From an uncultured Flavobacteriales bacterium (lineage in GTDB: Bacteria; Bacteroidota; Bacteroidia; Flavobacteriales; UBA1820), in NCBI GenBank assembly GCA_938023515.1, contig CALJDR010000053.1, positions 34,495-98,494 on the forward strand: a stretch of DNA of 64,000 nt. Direction: 5' to 3'. Of this stretch, positions 29,447-38,870 are shown one piece after another; the first letter of the stretch is position 1; each line of letters starts with the position of its first letter. The position numbers and the translations under genes are program-made. The notes under the pieces were generated by a model. The model did no database searches. It saw only the letters and a list, made by a program, of their open reading frames with translations, and was not told the origin of the DNA.

Positions 29447-29478
29447 TTTGGTTGTAAACTTTCGGCTCTTTATATTTG
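29447..29478 (+). promoter_or_regulatory. Promoter of tRNA-Gly
   Basis: TTTG at 29447-29450, a 20-nt spacer and TATATTTG at 29471-29478, an exact Bacteroidetes consensus. The start point would be about 25 nt before the tRNA. Confidence 0.8.
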
Positions 29479-29511
29479 CAATCCCATACACGGTATGGGA
29501 AAAGTCAGATT

Positions 29512-29587
29512 GCGGAAATAGCTCAGTTGGTAGAGCACGACCTTCCCAAGGTCGGGGTCGCGGGTTCGAGCCCCGTTTTCCGCTCCA
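29512..29587 (+). tRNA. tRNA-Gly (CCC)
   Basis: Acceptor stem GCGGAAA/TTTCCGC, D arm AGCTCAGTTGGTAGAGC, anticodon loop TTCCCAA with anticodon CCC, T arm CGCGGGTTCGAGCCCCG. CCA is encoded at 29585-29587, unlike tRNA-Phe in this window. Mobile DNA with an integrase begins within 300 bp of its 3' end. Confidence 0.95.
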
Positions 29588-29630
29588 GAGGCCAAGACAG
29601 TAAAAGGCGCTGTCGGGCCAAAAAGTCAGA

Positions 29631-29666
29631 AAACCCTTTGAAACGATGTTTCAGAGGGTTTTTTCA
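29631..29666 (+). terminator. Terminator after tRNA-Gly
   Basis: A 14-bp stem 29631-29644 with 29648-29661 (one G-T pair), a 3-nt loop and a T run to 29664. From here to 29883 I see no gene, only a C-rich/G-rich fold (about 29731-29773) in front of the integrase. Confidence 0.75.
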
Positions 29667-29883
29667 TACCTTCTCCCAAGACATCGGCAGACACCGAAAA
29701 GCCATTTTCGGACAACTTAGTGTTCCATAACTGTACCCCTTGAAGAAAATAACCCTTCAGGGGGGACAGTTGAGACGCAAAAGGGGGACACTTACCCTTG
29801 CTAATTGTTGTTCATCAGACAATTACTTGTTTTAAACTGTTTTGAATCGGTTTACCTAATCTTAATTAAATGACAGGTAAACT

Positions 29884-31116
29884 ATGAACAGTACATTCAG
29901 AATCCTCTTCTATGCAAGATGGGAAAAGAAAAAAGAGAACGGTCGAGTTCCCCTACAAGCGCGTATCACTCTCGATGGTGACAAAGTAAAATTCAGCCTT
30001 AAAGTTGATGTATCGCCAGACATCTGGGATCCCAAGGCCGGTAAAGCCACCGGACAAACAAAAGATGCTCTCCAATTGAACCGTTATCTTGACAGCGTCA
30101 AAGGGCAAATTATCACACATTATCATCGACTGGCCGAGGCTAACGAGGTTGTCACTGCCCACATGATAAAGGATGCCTTTCTCGGAACCAATGTCAAAAC
30201 CAACACACTACTGGATGTCTTTACTGAGTTCAACGACCGCCAAGAAAAACTGATCGGGATCGACCTCGCTCAATCCACATTCAATAAATACGACCTGACT
30301 TATCGCCGGCTTCAGGAGTTTCTGAAAGTCAAACTCAAGAAAACCGATATTCTGCTCGGGCAAGTAGACCAGAACTTTGTTCTCGATTTCGAGGCTTACC
30401 TCAAAACCGAATACCGGCTCGACACTAACTCATCCGAGAAGCTGATGCGTATTTTCAAACGCATTACCACGATGTGCTTCCGCAACGGCCAGATGTCGCG
30501 CGATCCGTTCTGCGGCCACCAACTCAAAAAGGTCAAGAAAGACCGGGGCTATCTGACCAAAGCCGAATTGGAATCCATTCTTGACTTCACGCCCGACAGT
30601 AAACGATTGGAAAAGGTGCGCGACATCTTCCTGTTCTGTTGCTTCACTGGCTTCGATTACTCGACGACGGCTGCGCTGACCGAGAAACACATTGTAATGG
30701 ATGACGACGGTAACCAATGGATCGAAACGCACCGCATTAAAACTGGGACTCCGTTGAAAGTCAAATTGCTCGATATTCCGCTCTCCATCATCCGAAAATA
30801 TGAAGCTACACGCGATGGGGATTTCCTGCTGCCGGTGATGAGCAATGCCAAGTACAACCTCTACCTAAAGGAGATCGCCTCGGCCTGCGGGATCGAAAAG
30901 CGTGTAACCTCGCACCTCGCGCGGCATACTTTCGCCACGACGGTCACTTATGCGAACGGTGTGTCGATCGAATCGATCAGCAAGATGCTCGGCCACACCA
31001 AGATCAGTACGACCCAGATCTATGCCCGTATTGTCGATAAAACCGTTAGCGATGAGATGGATAGTCTTGCCGAAAAACTCAGCAATACTCGACTCGGCAA
31101 AACTGAAGTGATTTGA
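29884..31116 (+). CDS. Tyrosine recombinase/integrase (IntDOT-like)
   Basis: 410 residues: an N-terminal arm-binding domain (RILFYARWEKKKENGRVPLQARI), a SAM-like core-binding domain (about 105-200) and the catalytic domain. HLARHTF supplies His and the second Arg, MLGHTKISTTQIYARI the last His and the Tyr nucleophile. The first catalytic Arg expected near FTGFDYSTTAALTE is absent, as in IntDOT. It lies about 300 bp downstream of tRNA-Gly and probably inserted this accessory block. Its 3' end is 1 bp from the convergent recombinase at 31118. Confidence 0.9.
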   Translation: MNSTFRILFYARWEKKKENGRVPLQARITLDGDKVKFSLKVDVSPDIWDPKAGKATGQTKDALQLNRYLDSVKGQIITHYHRLAEANEVVTAHMIKDAFLGTNVKTNTLLDVFTEFNDRQEKLIGIDLAQSTFNKYDLTYRRLQEFLKVKLKKTDILLGQVDQNFVLDFEAYLKTEYRLDTNSSEKLMRIFKRITTMCFRNGQMSRDPFCGHQLKKVKKDRGYLTKAELESILDFTPDSKRLEKVRDIFLFCCFTGFDYSTTAALTEKHIVMDDDGNQWIETHRIKTGTPLKVKLLDIPLSIIRKYEATRDGDFLLPVMSNAKYNLYLKEIASACGIEKRVTSHLARHTFATTVTYANGVSIESISKMLGHTKISTTQIYARIVDKTVSDEMDSLAEKLSNTRLGKTEVI

Positions 31117-31117
31117 T

Positions 31118-32377
31118 TCACGTTGCCGTTGCAGTCGATAATATGTTGCCAATATCCCGTTTATACTGTTGCTCGAAATCCGCTAAATAATTCTCTGTTG
31201 TCAACACGCTAGTATGTCCCAATCCTTTAGATATGTAGGGAATCGGGACGCCATTATGCATTAATATGGTCGCCCAGGTATGACGGGCGACCATCGAAGT
31301 AACGCATTTTTCGATGTTGAGTATCTTGGCGATACGTTTCATCGTATTGTTAATCACACGTAAAGCGAATCTGTTTGCTGTAACTTTATCTTCGGCGGTC
31401 ATCGTTTCATCGAAGATACCGAACAGATAGGCATCCTTATTCTTTTTGCTGCACACAGCCCAGCGATCGATGATTTGTTTAGCTTCTGGGGTCAGGAAGA
31501 TTTCGACATTCTCTTCCCTGCGACACATATACTTGGTCTTCTCCCGGATAAAGTAGAGAAAATCATTGTCGACATTGCTCCATTTCAAATTGAAAATATC
31601 ATTCATATTCATCCCGTTGCAATAAAAGCTCAGCAGCCACATATCTCTTGCCCATTCTTCTTTTTCGGTTGACCGGTAGTTCTTGATTAGCATGAGTTCA
31701 CTGTGGAGCAGAGACTTTTTCTTTCGGCGCGATGAGGGAATTTCGTATTTATTGTGGGCGCGGCGGCCGAATGGGTAATCGAAGGAAGAAATCACTCCTG
31801 CACGCTTAGCCATATTCACAATAGCTTTCAAATGTCGCATCCGGATTCCGACGGTCGACTTCTTGCAGCCGCTGTCCAACATTATTTGTTCGTACTTATA
31901 GAGGAATTTCGTGGTTATCTGGTGAAATTTCAGATGTTTTCGGTAACACTGCAAAGAGGCCATGACGTTCTCGTAAATCTTGGCCGTCCCGACGCGATTT
32001 TCTTTTTTCAGTTGCTCTATTTTGACCTGAAAGGTGGCGTAAGCATCAGTGACATCATATTTATTTTTTCGGGCGGTTCCGAACATGTGTTCCTCAAAAT
32101 CATCGAACGAAAAATCTTCACTTAGGACCCGAATGAGTTTTCGGGCCTTGGACAGTATTTCCAGCACGTGATCTTTTTTTTGTCGCACGGTTGGATAAGC
32201 GGTTTCGGAATTGATTTTCGACCATTCGTCTGGGGTGACTTTAATGTTGGTCGGATAGCTCTTTTTTGATTTCGGGTTCTGGTAGAGAAAAAGTCTCAGG
32301 TGAAATTCTCCACTTTTTAATAGCCGTCTGTAGTCAGGCCGGATTGTAGCGGAAATGCAATGTAAATGGGATTTCAT
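31118..32377 (-). CDS. Tyrosine recombinase/integrase
   Basis: 419 residues from the ATG at 32377 (the frame extends to 32488, but MKSHLHCISATIRPDYRR is the typical integrase start). N-terminal arm domain, SAM-like core-binding domain, and catalytic motifs VARHTWATI (His and Arg) and GLGHTSVLTTENYL (His and Tyr); the first Arg position reads NGMNMNDIFNL, again without Arg. It is a different lineage from the neighbour at 29884. Just upstream (32532-32577) lies a candidate attachment site, which supports integrase function. Confidence 0.88.
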   Translation of the reverse strand: MKSHLHCISATIRPDYRRLLKSGEFHLRLFLYQNPKSKKSYPTNIKVTPDEWSKINSETAYPTVRQKKDHVLEILSKARKLIRVLSEDFSFDDFEEHMFGTARKNKYDVTDAYATFQVKIEQLKKENRVGTAKIYENVMASLQCYRKHLKFHQITTKFLYKYEQIMLDSGCKKSTVGIRMRHLKAIVNMAKRAGVISSFDYPFGRRAHNKYEIPSSRRKKKSLLHSELMLIKNYRSTEKEEWARDMWLLSFYCNGMNMNDIFNLKWSNVDNDFLYFIREKTKYMCRREENVEIFLTPEAKQIIDRWAVCSKKNKDAYLFGIFDETMTAEDKVTANRFALRVINNTMKRIAKILNIEKCVTSMVARHTWATILMHNGVPIPYISKGLGHTSVLTTENYLADFEQQYKRDIGNILSTATAT

Positions 32378-32531
32378 TTTATGTTTTTGAGGGGTTTGAA
32401 CACCGGAGGCATTTATATCAGGTGCCTCCAGAATGTGCCTCAAAAATACGCCAAACAAAATTAATTCCAGGCACCTTTCTAGTTCCAAAAAGAATACATT
32501 AGTCTATTTATGAGCAACTTGTAATTCTAAT

Positions 32532-32577
32532 AATATACGAACAATATACGAACCTGACTCATAATCAGAGGGTCGTT
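32532..32577. other. Candidate integrase attachment site resembling a tRNA-Met anticodon arm
   Basis: CCTGACTCATAATCAGAGGG, continuing to 32577, reads like the anticodon arm and variable loop of an elongator tRNA-Met (loop CTCATAA, anticodon CAT), without the rest of a tRNA. Immediately left, AATATACGAAC is repeated twice in tandem (32532-32542 and 32543-32553), and ATACGAAC occurs again near 32688, on the other side. Repeats flanking a tRNA-like core fit arm-type integrase sites. Inferred, not proven. Confidence 0.5.
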
Positions 32578-32590
32578 AATTAAAAAATAC

Positions 32591-32632
32591 AAAACAGGAC
32601 AAAAAAATGCAACATTTTGCCCTGTTTTTTTA
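32591..32632. terminator. Bidirectional terminator-like hairpin
   Basis: AAAACAGG/CCTGTTTT (32591-32598 with 32621-32628) plus a further 5 pairs after one mismatch, with A and T runs on both flanks. It separates the attachment site from the rest of the island. From 32633 to 32870 I see no gene. Confidence 0.55.
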
Positions 32633-32870
32633 TGTAGGTATTGGGCTTGGATTCATTTTTATTTGCATTTGTTTATAACTGTTTCCATACGAACAAAAAT
32701 GCAATGATCATGGTTTTTTGCTAAGAGTCAAGAACATCGTGATCTTATTCTGCGAACAATATTCGAAAATAATCGAACGATTGTAAACCATTTTCTGCTG
32801 TTTCCTCTATTCCTCATTGTAAGAGTGCAACTCTTTCAATTACGGATGTTTAACAGTAAAACACAGAATT

Positions 32871-33215
32871 ATGTACCTGTTTAAAAGAGATGGTATCAGT
32901 ATTAGACCAGTATTGGATATGAGAATCGAAAATGTGAGAAGGTGTTTCCCTATTCGAATTTGTGTGATTTATCACCGAAAGTCAAAGTACTATTCAACCG
33001 GGGAGTCATCATCAACATACGATTGGGCTCGTTTTTTCGTGAGCCGTCGAAAAGACCTGGCGATATCTCGTCAAAGAGTGGTCAAGCGTTTCGAAATGAT
33101 CGTTGATATCACTAGTGGTCTTATGGAACAGCAAATCTTTTCTTTCGACAACCTCAAAGCCGAATTATTCAAACGGACGTCACCGTCTTACAATCTCAAT
33201 CACATGGAAGAGTAA
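32871..33215 (+). pseudogene. Orphan integrase N-terminal (arm-binding) fragment
   Basis: 114 residues resembling only the first domain of Bacteroides tyrosine recombinases (MRIENVRRCFPIRICVIYHRKSKYYSTG, then a linker helix and FSFDNLKAEL). The core-binding and catalytic domains are absent and no continuation is seen downstream. It is either a truncated integrase gene or a stand-alone DNA-binding protein that could compete for arm sites; truncation is more likely. Confidence 0.6.
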
Positions 33216-33280
33216 AGTTGGCATAGTTACGAAGATTGGATAAATTAATAACGATATATAACAATACCCCAAAATCTAAA

Positions 33281-33312
33281 CCCTGTCTATTTTATAGGCA
33301 GGGCTTTCTTTA
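33281..33312 (+). terminator. Terminator-like hairpin
   Basis: A 10-bp stem 33281-33290 with 33294-33303 (one G-T pair), a TTT loop and a T-rich tail (CTTTCTTTAT). It lies between the integrase fragment and the 3' end of hsdR. Confidence 0.55.
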
Positions 33313-33403
33313 TGTTCATACAGTTATAACCTACAAATATGTGGAAAGAATGTTGCGAATTAACATTTGCATAGGAACATAGCAAAATCAAGGGTCCAAA
33401 CTG

Positions 33404-35764
33404 CTATATTGCTGACTGGTATAAGTATCTTTGAAAAGTCAGGAATGTTTCACGCACGTTTTCAATGCTCCCCAACTCGTTTATTCCTTCGTTAACCGAT
33501 CCAAATTTCATTTGTAAAAGCACAGGTAGTTTTTCAAAAGATAGTTCTGTAACACCTGCTTCTATATATTTATTTAAAATAAAATCAATGAAATCCTTTT
33601 GTTGTGCGGATAATACGGGATACAAATGAGATGCGGCAAAGTCAGCGCGTTCGGAACGCTCAATCGGCGTGGTTGCATATGCTATATATTCAAGGACATC
33701 GAAAAGATCGCTTTTTTCTGCATTTATCAATTTCTGTACTTCCCTGAGAACTTCTATACCATAGCCCGCGTCCTGCATCTTAGTCAATAATCCTTCCCTT
33801 GTTGTGGGATCACACCATAATGTTCGTAATTCCTGTTCGTCCTTGAAAAATTCGGGAAGCTTTCCAAAAAGGGTCTCTAGGAATTGTTCCGCAGTAACAG
33901 GCCTCCCGTCAACCCAAAACAGGTCACTCCGTATGTGCCTTATCTGGCGGACGCGACCGTCTGAAAGTGCAATTTTCAGTTTCTCTTTAGGTGGGCAGGT
34001 GCAGGGGTCGTTGCCGCACTCTTTACATGTTCGGTCTTTGTCGCAGGTGCATGGTCTCTCGCCGCATACCGGGCATGGGGGCGTCGGTGATTTAGAGCCG
34101 CCTTTGCATGTGCATGGAGTATTTCCGCACTTGGTACATACCGGCTCTCCGTCCCAGCTGGGGTCGTTGAATTTTTCGTAGGCTTTTACAAAATCATAAA
34201 TGGTAAAGTAATGTTTGCCGTCATATAGCCTTGTCCCACGCCCTATAATTTGTTTGAACTCCACGATAGAGTGTATGGGACGTAACAAAACTATATTCCG
34301 TATGTTTAATGCGTCTACACCGGTCGATAATTTATGGGAAGTTGTTAAGATGGTGGGAATGGTCCGTTCATTATCTTGAAATTCACGCAGGTATTTTTCT
34401 CCTGTTTCGCCGTCGTTTGCTGTAACCCTGACACAGTAAAATGGATTTCTGCTTTTACTTTCTTGGTTGATAATATCTCGGATTGCAGCAGCATGGGGCT
34501 GATTATAACAAAACACTAGCGTTTTTTCATGCTTCCCGATGTACTGCATGAATTCTTTAACCCGGGCGACATCTCTTGCACGTATTTCTATGTTACCCTG
34601 ATAGAAGTCATTTTCGGTGTACGTCTTGCTCTCTTCTACTTCTCCGCTTAGGACAACGTCATCCGGCTGATAGATGTAATCATCGATATTACTTTGCATC
34701 TTGACATGACGGAACGGGGTAAGAAAGCCTTCTTCGATACCTTGTTTGAGGGAATATGTGTAAACTGGCTCGCCGAAATAGTTATATGTATCGGCATTAA
34801 CATCCCTGCGGGGTGTCGCGGTCAAACCTAATTGAACTGCCGGAGAGAAATATTCGAGGATGTAACGCCAATTGCTTTCGTCTTTTGCTCCGCCTCTGTG
34901 GCATTCGTCTATGACAATGAAGTCAAAGAAATCAGGTGGATATTGGCCGAAGTTGGGTTTACCGTCGCCTGTCTGGAATGTCTGAAATATGGTGAAGAAA
35001 ACGCTCCCGTTAGTTGGAACGCGGCCTTTCTTCTTTATGCTTTTGGGGCTGATCCTGACCAGCGCATCGTCTGGAAAACCTCCGAAGCCATTAAATGCCT
35101 GATCGGCAAGTATATTTCTGTCTGCCAGAAATAAAATACGCGGACGCAGATTGTTCTTGGCCAGATTCCAGCGGGTTTGGAAGAGTTTCCATGCGATCTG
35201 GAAGGCGATAAATGTTTTGCCGGTTCCGGTTGCCAAGGTCAGGAGCAAACGGTTTTTGTCTCCAGCAATACCTTCGAGGACCCGGTTGACGGCAGCTTCC
35301 TGAAAATAATACGGGGATTTGCCTCCTGACGTATAGAATGGTTGCTCATTAAATGTGTCGCGCCAGTAGTCGGTCGTGTAACCGAAGGTTTTACCCCATA
35401 ATTCATCCGGTGACGGGTAATTATCGCAGGGACCTTCTTCGCCCGTATCCATGTCGATGGCGTAGATCTCATCTCCGTTAGTGGCGAATGTAAAACGGAT
35501 TCCCATCATCCGGGCATACAACTTGGCTTGCATTACGCCCTCACCGACATGCTTTTCGTCACTCTTAGCCTCGACAATAGCCAACTTAGACCCTTTATAG
35601 CTGAGGATATAATCGGCTATAAGAGGCCTCTCTCTTCTGGTGCCCTGTATTTTACCTTTGGTAATGTTCTGCTGAGTAAGGATGCGGCTGTTCCCGACCT
35701 TTCCCCACCCGGCAGCTTCCATGCTGGGCACAACTTTTTCGAGGCATGTCTGAGCTTCGTTCAT
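33404..35764 (-). CDS. hsdR: Type I restriction enzyme, R (endonuclease/translocase) subunit
   Basis: 786 residues. The N-terminal nuclease domain has IVEAKSDEKHVGEG (E-x-K of PD-(D/E)xK). The helicase motor has Walker A TLATGTGKTF, motif II IVIDECHRGG and later helicase motifs up to QIIGRGTRL. A Cys-rich insert at about 33985-34145 has three copies of C-x2-C-G-x2-P-C-T-C before the C-terminal EcoEI_R-type domain. It starts 4 bp after hsdS and is the last gene of the M-S-R operon. It cleaves DNA lacking the methylation set by HsdM/HsdS. Confidence 0.93.
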   Translation of the reverse strand: MNEAQTCLEKVVPSMEAAGWGKVGNSRILTQQNITKGKIQGTRRERPLIADYILSYKGSKLAIVEAKSDEKHVGEGVMQAKLYARMMGIRFTFATNGDEIYAIDMDTGEEGPCDNYPSPDELWGKTFGYTTDYWRDTFNEQPFYTSGGKSPYYFQEAAVNRVLEGIAGDKNRLLLTLATGTGKTFIAFQIAWKLFQTRWNLAKNNLRPRILFLADRNILADQAFNGFGGFPDDALVRISPKSIKKKGRVPTNGSVFFTIFQTFQTGDGKPNFGQYPPDFFDFIVIDECHRGGAKDESNWRYILEYFSPAVQLGLTATPRRDVNADTYNYFGEPVYTYSLKQGIEEGFLTPFRHVKMQSNIDDYIYQPDDVVLSGEVEESKTYTENDFYQGNIEIRARDVARVKEFMQYIGKHEKTLVFCYNQPHAAAIRDIINQESKSRNPFYCVRVTANDGETGEKYLREFQDNERTIPTILTTSHKLSTGVDALNIRNIVLLRPIHSIVEFKQIIGRGTRLYDGKHYFTIYDFVKAYEKFNDPSWDGEPVCTKCGNTPCTCKGGSKSPTPPCPVCGERPCTCDKDRTCKECGNDPCTCPPKEKLKIALSDGRVRQIRHIRSDLFWVDGRPVTAEQFLETLFGKLPEFFKDEQELRTLWCDPTTREGLLTKMQDAGYGIEVLREVQKLINAEKSDLFDVLEYIAYATTPIERSERADFAASHLYPVLSAQQKDFIDFILNKYIEAGVTELSFEKLPVLLQMKFGSVNEGINELGSIENVRETFLTFQRYLYQSAI

Positions 35765-35768
35765 GCGG

Positions 35769-36896
35769 TTACAGTTCCCCGTTGAATGCTTTTGCTAAGA
35801 TAATGTTTTTTATGGTATTGCAGTAATCTATAGTGCGCTGATAGTTAATTTTCAGCTGTACATTTTTGTCTTCAATAGCCATGATCTTAATAACTATACT
35901 TTTCTGATTATCAATAGAAGGCACATGAATTGGAATTCCTTTTAAAATTTTTACAGATGCGACATTTTGAATAGCAGCTCCTTTAGAATGTAACTGTAAA
36001 GCATTCTGGAATCTCTGACTCTGCATCCAATACATCAAATATTGATTATTGAGATTGTCTTTGGGCGTCAGCTTTAATAATGCTTGATTTATGATGCCTT
36101 TGGGAGCATCTTGAGGTATTATATACATTTTTCCTAGCGTTCCCGAGCAACTCATTATTATTTCTCCGGGCAGAACGGCAAATCGATTCATTTCTATATA
36201 TTTGTCACTGTCAATAAAATATCTGAAATTTAATTTCCCATATATAGCATGTTGCTGTTCATAAACAGCATAACCAGACAACTTAAAACAATTCTTTTTG
36301 AGACTCCCCCCGAAGGGGCCTCTTATGAAATGACAAACTTCACCCATCTTTTGGGGTGATATTTCTCCTTCAATTGCCTCAAATATATTGTTTGTGAGCC
36401 GATTACATAGAAGCGCAAGGTTTTCGATATTCCTTTCTGCATTGTGTTTGATCTTGTCGATTTTGACAAATGCGTCATCGAGAATGGCGACAATTCTTTT
36501 CTGTTCAACTAAAGTCGGATAAGAAACGGATAATGAATAAACATCATCTCTATTTATTCCAGGTTTTACCCCTTTTGATAAACTTGTTAAATCTTTAGAT
36601 AACAACAAATAATAAAGAAATTGAATGTCGATTTTCTGATCGTCAAAAACGGTATAATATGTTACATCTAATGGATAAAAAGGAGCATAGCTAATTTGAA
36701 GAGCTCCAGCCGTTCCTTTTCGACCTATTATGATTGATGGCTTATTGTAGTGCGCTTTATGTGTTTTATCTATTGGACCATTTGCACCAAACACAAGGTA
36801 TTTTCCATCTGCCGATCTCTCACCGGAAGCTAATGCTTTCCCATAGCGAAGTTCGCATAAGTCTTTTAGTTGAACCTTTTTCCACTCCTCTTTCAT
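35769..36896 (-). CDS. hsdS: Type I restriction-modification specificity subunit
   Basis: 375 residues with two target-recognition domains (about 1-150 and 180-340), each followed by a helical spacer (EQKRIVAILDDAFVKIDKIK; NQKSIVIKIMAIEDKN). It dictates the DNA sequence recognised. The start ATG overlaps the hsdM stop by 4 bases, so translation is coupled. It is markedly AT-richer than hsdM, as is common for exchangeable specificity genes. The target sequence cannot be predicted from sequence alone. Confidence 0.92.
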   Translation of the reverse strand: MKEEWKKVQLKDLCELRYGKALASGERSADGKYLVFGANGPIDKTHKAHYNKPSIIIGRKGTAGALQISYAPFYPLDVTYYTVFDDQKIDIQFLYYLLLSKDLTSLSKGVKPGINRDDVYSLSVSYPTLVEQKRIVAILDDAFVKIDKIKHNAERNIENLALLCNRLTNNIFEAIEGEISPQKMGEVCHFIRGPFGGSLKKNCFKLSGYAVYEQQHAIYGKLNFRYFIDSDKYIEMNRFAVLPGEIIMSCSGTLGKMYIIPQDAPKGIINQALLKLTPKDNLNNQYLMYWMQSQRFQNALQLHSKGAAIQNVASVKILKGIPIHVPSIDNQKSIVIKIMAIEDKNVQLKINYQRTIDYCNTIKNIILAKAFNGEL

Positions 36897-38344
36897 AACA
36901 GTGCCTTTATTTCTTTCAACAAAACATCGCTTTCGCGGTTGAGGGTATGCATCTCACTGATTATTTCTTCGGGGGTACGCAAATCTACGTCGTCGGTTCG
37001 ATTCGGGTTCTTAACCGACAAATCCAAGATGTCGGGATCAAGGTCCGACACTTTTATACTCCATGAATTGGGGCTGCTTTTCTGTTTGGGTTGCAATGAG
37101 ACAAAATCCGCGAGGTCCAGCTCTGTCAGGGGGTTGGTCTTGCCCAGGTTCCGCTCGGGTGCAAACTGGTAGTACCACACTTTATCGGTTGCATGTCCTT
37201 TCTCAAAAAACAGAACGACCGTTTTAACCCCGGCTCCTGTGAAAACGCCGGAAGGAAGGTCGAGTACGGCATAAAGGTTACAATCTTCCAACAGTTTGCG
37301 GCGTAATGCAATGGAAGCATTATCCGTGTTGCTCAGAAACGTATTCTTTATAATGATTGCAGCCCGGCCTCCGGCTTCGAGGTATCGCATGAAATGCTGC
37401 AAAAACAGATAGGCCGTTTCACTGGTCTTAATGGGAAAGTTATGCTGGACTTCATCGCGTTCTTTTCCCCCGAAAGGCGGATTAGCAAGGATGATCTTGA
37501 ACTTGTCTTTGTCCTGTACTTCGGCCAAATTCTCAGAGAGCGTATTCTTATGGATAATGTTGGGAGCTTCGACTCCATGAAGAATCAGGTTCATGATGGC
37601 TATGATATAAGCCAGCCCTTTTTTCTCTTTGCCGTAGAGGGTCCGTTTCTGGAGTTGTTCCATGTCGGCCGTGCTTTTCGCTTTATCGTACAGGTACATA
37701 AAGGCTTCGCACAGAAAACCGGCCGATCCGCAGGCACCATCGTAAATCGTATCCCCTATTTCGGGCTTAATAACTTTTATCATGGTACGTATGAGGGGGC
37801 GGGGAGTATAATATTCACCTCCGTTACGACCGGCGTTACCCATACGCTTAATGCGGCTCTCATAAAGATGGGACATTTCATGTTTATCGGAAGATGTATG
37901 AAATCTCATTTCATCAATTAACCAGAGCATTTCCCGCAGGTTGTAGCCGCTGGTCAGTTTATTTCGGAGTTCTCCGAATATCTCACCGATTTTGTATTGA
38001 ATCGTATCGGAAGACTCTGCTCTGTCGCGAAAACTTTTTAGATAGGGGAATAGCTCTCCATTCACGAAGTCAATCAAATCGTCCCCCGTAAGTGCATTAT
38101 TATGATCCGGCTTTCCATCTTGCATGTGAGGGGCTGCCCACTCGGACCACTTGTATTTCCCTTCAATTATGGGAGAATATTTTTGTTTCTTTAATGTGGC
38201 CTCTTGTGCTTTATCTATTTCAAGATCGTCAAGGTATTTCAAGAAAAGTACCCATGATGATTGCTCTACATAATCCAATTCTGTTCCGCAACCATCATCC
38301 TTACGCAAAATATTATCTATATTATTGAAAGCCTGTTCAAACAT
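36893..38344 (-). CDS. hsdM: Type I restriction-modification DNA methyltransferase subunit
   Basis: 483 residues: N-terminal HsdM_N helices (MFEQAFNNIDNILRKDDG), the SAM loop DGACGSAGFL and the N6-adenine catalytic motif NPPFGG. It methylates adenine in the site chosen by HsdS, protecting the host. It is the first gene of the minus-strand hsdM-hsdS-hsdR operon. It overlaps hsdS by 4 bases. Confidence 0.94.
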   Translation of the reverse strand: MFEQAFNNIDNILRKDDGCGTELDYVEQSSWVLFLKYLDDLEIDKAQEATLKKQKYSPIIEGKYKWSEWAAPHMQDGKPDHNNALTGDDLIDFVNGELFPYLKSFRDRAESSDTIQYKIGEIFGELRNKLTSGYNLREMLWLIDEMRFHTSSDKHEMSHLYESRIKRMGNAGRNGGEYYTPRPLIRTMIKVIKPEIGDTIYDGACGSAGFLCEAFMYLYDKAKSTADMEQLQKRTLYGKEKKGLAYIIAIMNLILHGVEAPNIIHKNTLSENLAEVQDKDKFKIILANPPFGGKERDEVQHNFPIKTSETAYLFLQHFMRYLEAGGRAAIIIKNTFLSNTDNASIALRRKLLEDCNLYAVLDLPSGVFTGAGVKTVVLFFEKGHATDKVWYYQFAPERNLGKTNPLTELDLADFVSLQPKQKSSPNSWSIKVSDLDPDILDLSVKNPNRTDDVDLRTPEEIISEMHTLNRESDVLLKEIKALL

Positions 38345-38546
38345 ATTTTATTGAAGTTAGTTTACAAAATTACAAAAATAAGTTTGGGAATCCTTGTGTT
38401 TTAGAATGAATAGATCATTTATTGAGGGTACACTTTCGTCCAATGTGAATTTTCCAAAATCACCCATTAATTTAACCGATTGAGTCATTTCCCGCCTATT
38501 TCTTATTATGAATCGGGCGTAATTTTCACGAGAACAATATCAACCT

Positions 38547-38870
38547 ATGGAAGTCATAACTATAGAATCAAAGGCATTTAAGCAACTGATGGAGAAACTG
38601 GATGTGTTGTCGGGATATGTGTATTCAATGGAACGCCCGGAGGTTGAGAACGAAGATGAGGGTTGGGTGGACAGTCGCGAAGTCTGCGATTTTCTGAAGA
38701 TCAGCGAACGAACGTTACAGCGGTTAAGGAAGAATGGAAAGATCACGTTTACTTGTCTGGGAGGAAAGTATTATTACCAAATTAGCCAAATCAAGAAACG
38801 GCTCAAAGATCGCGTGACAAAAAGCACAGACGAATGCTTACGAGAGTTGATAGCGCATCACAAGAAATAA
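38547..38870 (+). CDS. Helix-turn-helix (excisionase-like) protein
   Basis: 107 residues. The second half has WVDSREVCDFLKISERTLQRLRKNGKITFTCLGGKYYY, the winged helix of MerR/Xis-like 'helix-turn-helix domain' proteins common in Bacteroides mobile elements. The N-terminal about 40 residues are a probable coiled segment. Such proteins often serve as recombination directionality factors or regulators beside integrases. It is divergent from hsdM, 202 bp away. Confidence 0.75.
   Translation: MEVITIESKAFKQLMEKLDVLSGYVYSMERPEVENEDEGWVDSREVCDFLKISERTLQRLRKNGKITFTCLGGKYYYQISQIKKRLKDRVTKSTDECLRELIAHHKK

Noticed and set aside
29588..29883. Direct-repeat copy of the tRNA-Gly 3' end as att site elsewhere in the window
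   Set aside because: I looked for the last bases of tRNA-Gly near 40.6 kb and elsewhere; the only tRNA-like end found there belongs to tRNA-Ser, so the right end of the tRNA-Gly element is not identified.
31118..38344. Recombinase-driven hsdS inversion (phase variation)
   Set aside because: Recombinases are near, but there is one hsdS only, no second partial specificity gene and no inverted repeats between target domains that I can find.
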